Origin: Clostridia bacterium
Lineage (GTDB): Bacteria; Bacillota; Clostridia; Christensenellales; UBA1242
Direction: 5' to 3'
NCBI GenBank assembly: GCA_017964105.1
Contig: JAGCSP010000066.1
Coordinates: 1 to 11,109 of the forward strand
Length of the DNA: 11,109 bases
Shown here: positions 6,632-11,109 of the stretch, one piece after another
Position numbering within the stretch: the first letter of the stretch is position 1
How the letters are laid out: every line of letters begins with the position of its first letter
Notes under the pieces: generated by a model
Seen by the model: only the letters and a program-made list of their open reading frames with translations
The model's database searches: none
Told to the model about the DNA's origin: nothing
Position numbers and translations under genes: made by a program

Positions 6632-6760
6632 TCACATGAAAGTTGTGTAATATATAAAGTTGTTGTTAAATGGGCTACGACAAATTGAACGGCAGTCAAA
6701 TGCACCACAACAGCGTGTGCGTGGGCATCTGCGTGTAAAATAAATAAAACCAAAATTCAT
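6632..6760 (-). CDS. Small Cys/Arg-rich protein of unknown function (42 aa)
   Basis: A 42-codon frame starts at an ATG 5 bases downstream of a perfect GGAGG, within CCTTGGAGG at 6766-6774. This is one of the best ribosome binding sites in the window. It ends at TGA just before a GC-rich hairpin. The product has five Cys (12, 17, 18, 23, 27) and six Arg between residues 10 and 28, including RRCPRTRCCG, flanked by aromatic-rich ends. Such spacing could bind a metal or form disulfides, but I recognise no family. No signal peptide is evident. An overlapping longer frame in another register (6502-6753) lacks a ribosome binding site. Coding potential of so short a frame is uncertain. Confidence 0.55.
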   Translation of the reverse strand: MNFGFIYFTRRCPRTRCCGAFDCRSICRSPFNNNFIYYTTFM

Positions 6761-6791
6761 ATTTTCCTCCAAGGCAATGGTTGCCCAAGTC

Positions 6792-6822
6792 ATTATATTA
6801 AAAAATTTTTAATTTTTGTGAA
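6792..6822 (-). promoter_or_regulatory. Possible promoter of the small Cys-rich ORF
   Basis: A perfect TATAAT (6792-6797) lies on the minus strand about 30 bases before the small ORF's start. TTCACA (6817-6822) is one mismatch from the -35 consensus, but the 19-base spacer is longer than ideal. The surroundings are very AT-rich, so a chance match is possible. Confidence 0.45.
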
Positions 6823-6853
6823 TAATAATTTTTAATTTGCTCAAATTAGTATT

Positions 6854-6999
6854 GGTAACGATGATATTGTGCTAATTCGATATCTTACTTACCGCGATAA
6901 ATTATTGTCTTTGCTGATATGGCTAGATACATAATTTTGATTAGAGAAAGGCAAGTCACCACATACTTTTTGGTGACTCTTTCTCTTTTATTGCTTTTA
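6854..6999 (+). ncRNA. Candidate structured small RNA: three hairpins ending in an intrinsic terminator
   Basis: Three successive hairpins fill this otherwise empty stretch. Hairpin 1 (6854-6893) pairs GGTAA/TTACC and, inside a 4x4 internal loop, GATAT/ATATC. Hairpin 2 (6899-6937) pairs AAATTATTGTCT with AGATA-C-ATAATTT through one bulge and a 14-base loop. Hairpin 3 (6943-6986) pairs AGAGAAAG and AGTCACCA with TGGTGACT and CTTTCTCT through a GCA bulge, then runs into T-rich sequence. That makes it a strong plus-strand terminator with no gene before it on this strand. I see no convincing promoter upstream, no match to a riboswitch class I know and no supported ORF. Local AT-richness makes the first two hairpins less certain. 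Confidence 0.4.
6943..6999 (+). terminator. Strong intrinsic terminator upstream of the pheST promoter
   Basis: The stem comprises 8 plus 8 base pairs separated by a 3-base bulge, followed by TTTTATTGCTTTTATT. It stops any plus-strand transcript before the pheS promoter begins. The matching upstream transcription unit is not evident except for the candidate small RNA. Confidence 0.75.
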
Positions 7000-7002
7000 T
7001 TG

Positions 7003-7032
7003 TTGACTAAACTATTTTGGCCGTGCTATACT
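7003..7032 (+). promoter_or_regulatory. Promoter of the pheST operon
   Basis: TTGACT (7003-7008) and TATACT (7027-7032) are separated by 18 bases, each one mismatch from consensus. The predicted start near 7039 gives a leader of about 260 bases containing the T-box element. Confidence 0.75.
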
Positions 7033-7038
7033 TTGTAT

Positions 7039-7270
7039 AGTTTTTAGATGCAAAGATTGTGATTTTAGTAGGCACTACACAATTTACAAGAGAGAGTTTG
7101 CCGTGGGCTGAGAGCAAGCTTAAAGTTTAGGTAGTGGTTGAATTTCGACACAGGAGCACTTATATGAAAAGTATAGGCGAGTAATTGGCGTATAGCAATT
7201 TAATTGAGAAGTAACTAGGGTGGTACCACGATAATTCGTCCCTTATGGCATATGGCCTAAGGGCTTTTTT
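7039..7270 (+). promoter_or_regulatory. T-box riboswitch leader, Phe specifier (UUC)
   Basis: The conserved T-box AACTAGGGTGGTACCACG lies at 7213-7230. Upstream, CACTAC (7073-7078) pairs with GTAGTG (7131-7136) above a specifier loop with AGTA on its 5' side and, on its 3' side, TTGAATTTCGA. TTC at 7144-7146 is the Phe codon. A short distal helix GTTTGC/GCAAGC (7097-7102 and 7113-7118) caps stem I. The terminator stem CCCTTA-T-GGC with GCC-TAAGGG (7240-7263) and a T-run follow. Uncharged tRNA-Phe should pair with UUC and, through its NCCA end, with the T-box, favouring the antiterminator and expression of pheS-pheT. Confidence 0.93.
7240..7270 (+). terminator. Regulated terminator of the pheST T-box leader
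   Basis: A stem of nine pairs with one bulged T is followed by six T residues. It overlaps the region competing with the antiterminator and ends about 32 bases before the pheS start. Confidence 0.85.
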
Positions 7271-7301
7271 GTTGCCAAATATATACTTTCAAGGAGTAAT
7301 C

Positions 7302-8324
7302 ATGAAATTAGAAGAAATTAAAAAAAGTTATTATAAAGAGTTGGAAGGCGTTGCTAACGATGGCGAATTAAATGATTTGAGAATTAAGTACACTGGCAAA
7401 AGTGGACTTATTACTGATGCTCTAAAATTGATTAAGGATATTGAGCCAAGCGAGCGCAAAGCATATGGTGAGAGTGTAAATAAATTAAAAGTGGAAATAG
7501 AAGATTCACTTGGTGCAAAACACGAAGAGTTTGTAAATAAAGCAATCGAAGCAGAAGTTGCAGGCACCAAACGTGTTGATTTAACTGTGCCACTAGCAAT
7601 GCGTACAGGAAGTTTGCACCCAATAACTATTGTGCAAAAGCGCATCATTGATATTTTTGCTTCCATGGGATTCACTGTGGAAGATGGCAACGAAGTAGAA
7701 ACTGAATATAACAACTTTGAAGCAGTAAACGTACCAAAAGATCATCCTGCACGTGATATGCAAGACACTTTCTGGCTAGACAATGGCGAAGTGCTAAAAA
7801 CACAAACAAGTGCTGGTCAGAATAGAATAATGCGTAAGTATGGTGCACCATTAAAGGCAATCTTCCCAGGAAGATGCTTTAGAAACGAAGAATTGGATGC
7901 TAGCCATGAAAATACATTCTTTCAACTAGAAGGTATGATGATTGACAAAAATATTTCTATTAGCAATCTTATTTACTTTATGAAAAATATGCTATCTCAA
8001 GTGTTTGGTAAAGAGATGAATGTGCGTCTTCGTCCAGGATTTTTCCCATTTACTGAGCCTAGCTTTGAATTAGATGCATCTTGCCCATTTTGTGGTGGTA
8101 AAGGATGTAAAACATGTAAACAGAGTGGTTGGATTGAATTATGTCCATGCGGTATGATTCATCCAAATGTATTACGCAATGGTGGTATTGATCCAGAAGA
8201 ATATCAAGGTTTTGCATTTGGACTTGGATTCACTCGTTTTGCTATGATGACGTTTGAAATTGATGATATTCGCGTGCTAAATAGTGGCAAATTAAAAGAA
8301 TTGACTCAAGCAGAGATTAAGTAA
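7302..8324 (+). CDS. pheS: Phenylalanyl-tRNA synthetase alpha subunit
   Basis: This is the catalytic subunit of the cytosolic alpha2-beta2 enzyme that charges tRNA-Phe. The product is 340 aa, the family's normal length. An N-terminal coiled-coil-like tRNA-binding region (1-90) is followed by the class II core: KTQTSAGQNR (166-175), motif 2 FRNEELDASHENTFFQLEG (193-211) and motif 3 GFAFGLGFTRFAMM (303-316). CPFCGGKGCKTCK (261-273) forms a CxxC-x4-CxxC pair set, leading to CGMIHP (283-288). In motif 3 the residue before the conserved Arg312 is Thr rather than the usual Glu/Asp. The start at 7302 has AAGGAG at 7291-7296. An in-frame ATG at 7245 lies in the terminator stem and is rejected. Confidence 0.98.
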   Translation: MKLEEIKKSYYKELEGVANDGELNDLRIKYTGKSGLITDALKLIKDIEPSERKAYGESVNKLKVEIEDSLGAKHEEFVNKAIEAEVAGTKRVDLTVPLAMRTGSLHPITIVQKRIIDIFASMGFTVEDGNEVETEYNNFEAVNVPKDHPARDMQDTFWLDNGEVLKTQTSAGQNRIMRKYGAPLKAIFPGRCFRNEELDASHENTFFQLEGMMIDKNISISNLIYFMKNMLSQVFGKEMNVRLRPGFFPFTEPSFELDASCPFCGGKGCKTCKQSGWIELCPCGMIHPNVLRNGGIDPEEYQGFAFGLGFTRFAMMTFEIDDIRVLNSGKLKELTQAEIK

Positions 8325-8336
8325 GGAGGTAGAACA

Positions 8337-10694
8337 ATGTATATTTCACTTAATTGGATTAAAGATTATGTAGACCTAAAAGGCGTTGATGTAGAAAAAT
8401 TGATTAACCAATTTACATTGTCTACTGCCGAAGTTGAGGGTTTTGAGTACAAGGGTAAAAATGTAAGCGGCGTAATTGTTGCACAAATTGAAAGTGTAGA
8501 AAATCATCCAAATAGCAAAAAGCTACATTTACTAAAAGTAAACACAGGCAAAGAAGTGCTAGATGTTGTGTGTGGTGCTCCTAATGTGCGAGTAGGACTA
8601 AAAGTGGCATTTGCTACTCCTGGTGCACAAGTGGGAGATATGCATATTGAGCCAGCAGTTGTTGGCGGATACACAAGCTATGGCATGTGTTGTGGCGCAG
8701 ACGAACTTGGAATTAGCGATGAGCACTGGGGTTTGCTTGAATTACCAGATGAGTTTGAACTTGGTAAAGATATTAAGGAATATCTTGACATTGAAGATGT
8801 TGTGTTTGAAGTAGACAACAAAAGTTTAACAAATAGACCAGATTTGTGGGGTCACTATGGTATTGCAAGAGAAATTGCAGCACTAACAGGTAGAAAATTA
8901 AAGGCACTACCAGTGTATGAAGGTGGGTTTGCAGACAAAAAACTAAATATTAAAGTGGAGAGTCCAAATTGCTATCGTTACACTAGTGCTAGTGTGGAAA
9001 ATATCACCGCAAAAGTGAGTCCACTAAATATGCAAATAAGACTATACTATGCAGGTATGCGCGCAATTAATTTGCTTGCAGATATCACAAACTACATTAT
9101 GCTAGAATGTGGTCAACCAATGCATGCATTTGACAATCAAATTGTAAAATCTGTTGAAGTAAAAGATTTGGCACAAGATACGCAATTTGAAACTCTTGAT
9201 AAAACACAAAGAACTTTGCCAAAAGGAACAATGGTAATTTGCACTAATGGTGAACCAGTAGCAGTTGCAGGTGTTATGGGTGGATTGAATAGCGAAATTA
9301 CTGATAGTACTACAAGTGTTCTTATTGAAAGTGCAAACTTCAATGGTGCCCCAGTAAGAAAAACTGCCCTTGCATTAGGTCTTAGAACAGAAGCAAGTGC
9401 AAGATACGAAAAAATGCTAGATCCAGAACTTACTAAAATTGCATTACTTAGATATATTTATTTATTGAAACAAAGTGATAAGGGTGCAAAAATCACAAGC
9501 GCATTAACAGATGTATATAATTATCACTATCCAAAAAAACAAGTGGTTGTTTCAAAAGATTTTATTGATAGATTTGTTGGGGTACAAATTGAAGAAAATA
9601 AAATTTTATCAATTTTGAGTAGTTTGGAATTTGATGTAAAAGCAAAAGATGGTCAGTACACAATAAATGTGCCAACATTTAGAGCAACACAAGATATTCA
9701 AGGCAAACAAGATATTGTGGAAGAGATTACACGTATTTATGGTTATGATAATTTGCCAGCATTATCCACATTGCAAGAAGTAAAACCAACAAAATTGGAT
9801 AAAGGTGTGGAAGCAGAATATGAAGCAAAATATGTGCTTGCATCTAAGTTTGCTATGCATGAAGTGCATTCATACATTTGGTATGATAGCACAACAAATA
9901 AAGAATTACACATAAATCCACCTTGCGTATTGCATATAGTTAATGCTCTTGGAAAAGAAAATAATGAGATAAGAGCAACAATGGTGCCAACAATGTTAAA
10001 AGTTGTGTTAGACAATAAAAACACATACAGTGAATTTAGTGTGTTTGAAATTGGTAGAATTGTTGCAAAATTACAATCAGACGGTAATGCGGATGAAACA
10101 AAATCATTATGTATTGCAAAATATTCAAAATCAAAAGATGATGCTACGCAATTATTTGAATTAAAAGAAGCGCTAGAATATTTAATTCGCTACGAATTAA
10201 AACGTGAATTTGAATTAGTGCCTGCAGTAAGCACATGTGAATATATTAGTCCTGCAAATTATTACGAAGTAATAGTAGGTGGTGTGTGCGTTGGTTTTGT
10301 GGGTGCAATCCATCCAAAAACTAAACAATATATTGATGCAAAATCAAGTGTGGTAGTGGCAGAATTGGATTTTTCAAGTATTGTGTCAACAGAAGAAGTA
10401 AAAGTCACATTTGAGAAAAAGAGCAAATTCCCTGTAACAGGGCTTGACTTTAATTTTGTGATTCCTGCATCAATGAATTATAGAGATATAAAATCTATTG
10501 CAACAAACTTAAAAACAGAATTGAATTACACATTGTCACTGCTAGATATCTACGAGGCAAATGGTGTGAAGAGTTACACATTGCATTATGATATTTGCAG
10601 ATTGGATAGAACATTGTCAGGTGCTGAAATAGATGAATTCCATGCACTTGTAATTAGTACATTTGCAAATAGTGGTATTAATTTAAAAATGTAA
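8337..10694 (+). CDS. pheT: Phenylalanyl-tRNA synthetase beta subunit
   Basis: This is the 785-aa partner of PheS, close to the usual 790-800 aa. Domains in order: an EMAP/OB-type tRNA-binding domain (about 40-150) with SVENHPNSKKLHLLKV and VCGAPNV; the B3/4 editing domain (about 210-375), which removes Tyr mischarged onto tRNA-Phe; the B5 domain (about 400-475), ending in DIVEEITRIYGYDNLP; a catalytically inactive synthetase-like domain; and a C-terminal FDX-ACB anticodon-binding domain (about 695-785). The ATG is preceded by AAGGAGG, 12 bases after the pheS stop, so the two subunits are made in step from one T-box-regulated message. Confidence 0.98.
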   Translation: MYISLNWIKDYVDLKGVDVEKLINQFTLSTAEVEGFEYKGKNVSGVIVAQIESVENHPNSKKLHLLKVNTGKEVLDVVCGAPNVRVGLKVAFATPGAQVGDMHIEPAVVGGYTSYGMCCGADELGISDEHWGLLELPDEFELGKDIKEYLDIEDVVFEVDNKSLTNRPDLWGHYGIAREIAALTGRKLKALPVYEGGFADKKLNIKVESPNCYRYTSASVENITAKVSPLNMQIRLYYAGMRAINLLADITNYIMLECGQPMHAFDNQIVKSVEVKDLAQDTQFETLDKTQRTLPKGTMVICTNGEPVAVAGVMGGLNSEITDSTTSVLIESANFNGAPVRKTALALGLRTEASARYEKMLDPELTKIALLRYIYLLKQSDKGAKITSALTDVYNYHYPKKQVVVSKDFIDRFVGVQIEENKILSILSSLEFDVKAKDGQYTINVPTFRATQDIQGKQDIVEEITRIYGYDNLPALSTLQEVKPTKLDKGVEAEYEAKYVLASKFAMHEVHSYIWYDSTTNKELHINPPCVLHIVNALGKENNEIRATMVPTMLKVVLDNKNTYSEFSVFEIGRIVAKLQSDGNADETKSLCIAKYSKSKDDATQLFELKEALEYLIRYELKREFELVPAVSTCEYISPANYYEVIVGGVCVGFVGAIHPKTKQYIDAKSSVVVAELDFSSIVSTEEVKVTFEKKSKFPVTGLDFNFVIPASMNYRDIKSIATNLKTELNYTLSLLDIYEANGVKSYTLHYDICRLDRTLSGAEIDEFHALVISTFANSGINLKM

Positions 10695-10724
10695 AAAAAA
10701 GAACACCATGTGGTGTTCTTTTTT
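10695..10724. terminator. Bidirectional terminator between pheT and the degV-like gene
   Basis: A perfect 13-bp stem (AAAAAAGAACACC with GGTGTTCTTTTTT) closes on a 4-base ATGT loop directly after the pheT stop. A- and T-runs on both sides allow it to serve the convergent degV-like gene, which ends at 10729. Confidence 0.9.
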
Positions 10725-10728
10725 ATTC

Positions 10729-11109
10729 TTATTTTCCATCGTTTAGGTATAATATACCTAATGTGTATTCTCCACAATGGCTGGTGATTGTACCACCTGC
10801 CGTTGTTTCATATATGTGTTTAAATCCTCTTTCTTGTAATGCTTTTTTTGCTGTTTCTACCATGGTAGGGCTTGCTGTTGTGTATGTTACAAAAGCTGTG
10901 TCTAGGTCTGGTGTATTAAATTCTTCCAAAGTGTCTTTGCAATACTTTTCAATAACCCTTTCCATAAATCCCATATATTTTCTATGCACACCCATGGAAC
11001 CATCTTGTTTGAGTATGATTTGTGGTCTTATTTGCAAAAAGTTAGCTCCAAGTAAAGATAGTGCAGAACATCTACCACCTTTATGTAAATAATCAAGTTT
11101 TTTGATAAC
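10729..11109 (-). CDS. DegV family fatty acid-binding protein, C-terminal part (partial)
   Basis: The minus-strand frame is open from the right edge to a TAA at 10729, giving the last 126 residues; the N-terminal part lies outside the window. The visible segment begins with LDYLHKGGRCSALSLLGANF and continues into LQIRPQIILKQDGSM. This is the DegV signature (normally LEYLKKGGRI...LG..L.IKP...DG). It leads to the alpha/beta C-terminal subdomain, with TAFVTYTTASP and a Gly-His/Cys-rich end (TITSHCGEYTLGILYL). DegV/FakB proteins bind a fatty acid and, in Staphylococcus, present it to the FakA kinase. Whether this one does so cannot be judged from the fragment. An internal TTG near 11037 is not a start. 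Confidence 0.9.
   Translation of the reverse strand, partial: VIKKLDYLHKGGRCSALSLLGANFLQIRPQIILKQDGSMGVHRKYMGFMERVIEKYCKDTLEEFNTPDLDTAFVTYTTASPTMVETAKKALQERGFKHIYETTAGGTITSHCGEYTLGILYLNDGK

Noticed and set aside
6502..6753. 83-aa minus-strand ORF overlapping the start of efp
   Set aside because: It has no ribosome binding site, spans the efp promoter and overlaps the better-supported 42-aa frame in another register.
6919..7047. 42-aa plus-strand ORF with a Leu-rich membrane-like segment
   Set aside because: It has no ribosome binding site and crosses both the strong terminator and the pheST promoter; the Leu run comes from the T-rich tail.
7245..7301. Upstream in-frame start of pheS
   Set aside because: It lies in the T-box terminator stem, and the ATG at 7302 has a proper ribosome binding site and matches the family N-terminus.
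1..11109. CRISPR arrays, insertion sequences and rRNA genes
   Set aside because: I found no regularly spaced repeats, transposase motifs or rRNA-like sequence in the window.

Overview
The window is AT-rich bacterial DNA with tight intergenic spaces, strong GGAGG-type ribosome binding sites and a T-box-controlled pheS-pheT operon. This points to a low-GC member of the Bacillota (Firmicutes), probably a poorly characterised lineage. No 16S gene or other lineage marker is present, so the placement is an inference.

Layout. Positions 1-3400: the 3' tail of an unrecognised plus-strand gene ends at a shared terminator. It converges on a two-gene minus-strand restriction-modification operon: a 615-aa fused double D12-class adenine methyltransferase followed by a 377-aa HNH nuclease. 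Positions 3380-3618: a minus-strand tRNA-Gln(CUG) gene with its own promoter. A 21-bp direct copy of its 3' end lies about 100 bp downstream and an inverted copy of its T-arm lies in between, which looks like a scar of site-specific integration. Positions 3623-5917: a minus-strand operon of two paralogous proteins of unknown function that look like alpha/beta hydrolases with a cysteine in the nucleophile elbow. Positions 5929-6583: efp (elongation factor P), whose normally Lys-bearing tip loop is remodelled. Positions 6608-6822: a 42-codon Cys/Arg-rich small ORF with a strong ribosome binding site. Positions 6854-6999: three consecutive hairpins ending in a plus-strand intrinsic terminator, possibly a small RNA. 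Positions 7003-10724: promoter, T-box leader with a UUC (Phe) specifier, pheS and pheT. Positions 10695-11109: a shared terminator and the C-terminal part of a DegV-family gene entering from the right edge.

The housekeeping content concerns translation: tRNA-Gln, EF-P and phenylalanyl-tRNA synthetase. The PheRS operon should be read through when uncharged tRNA-Phe accumulates. The accessory content is the restriction-modification pair next to the tRNA-Gln scar and the hydrolase-like pair. The best candidates for undescribed biology are the paralogous Cys-elbow pair, the altered EF-P tip, the small Cys-rich ORF and the hairpin array upstream of the T-box.
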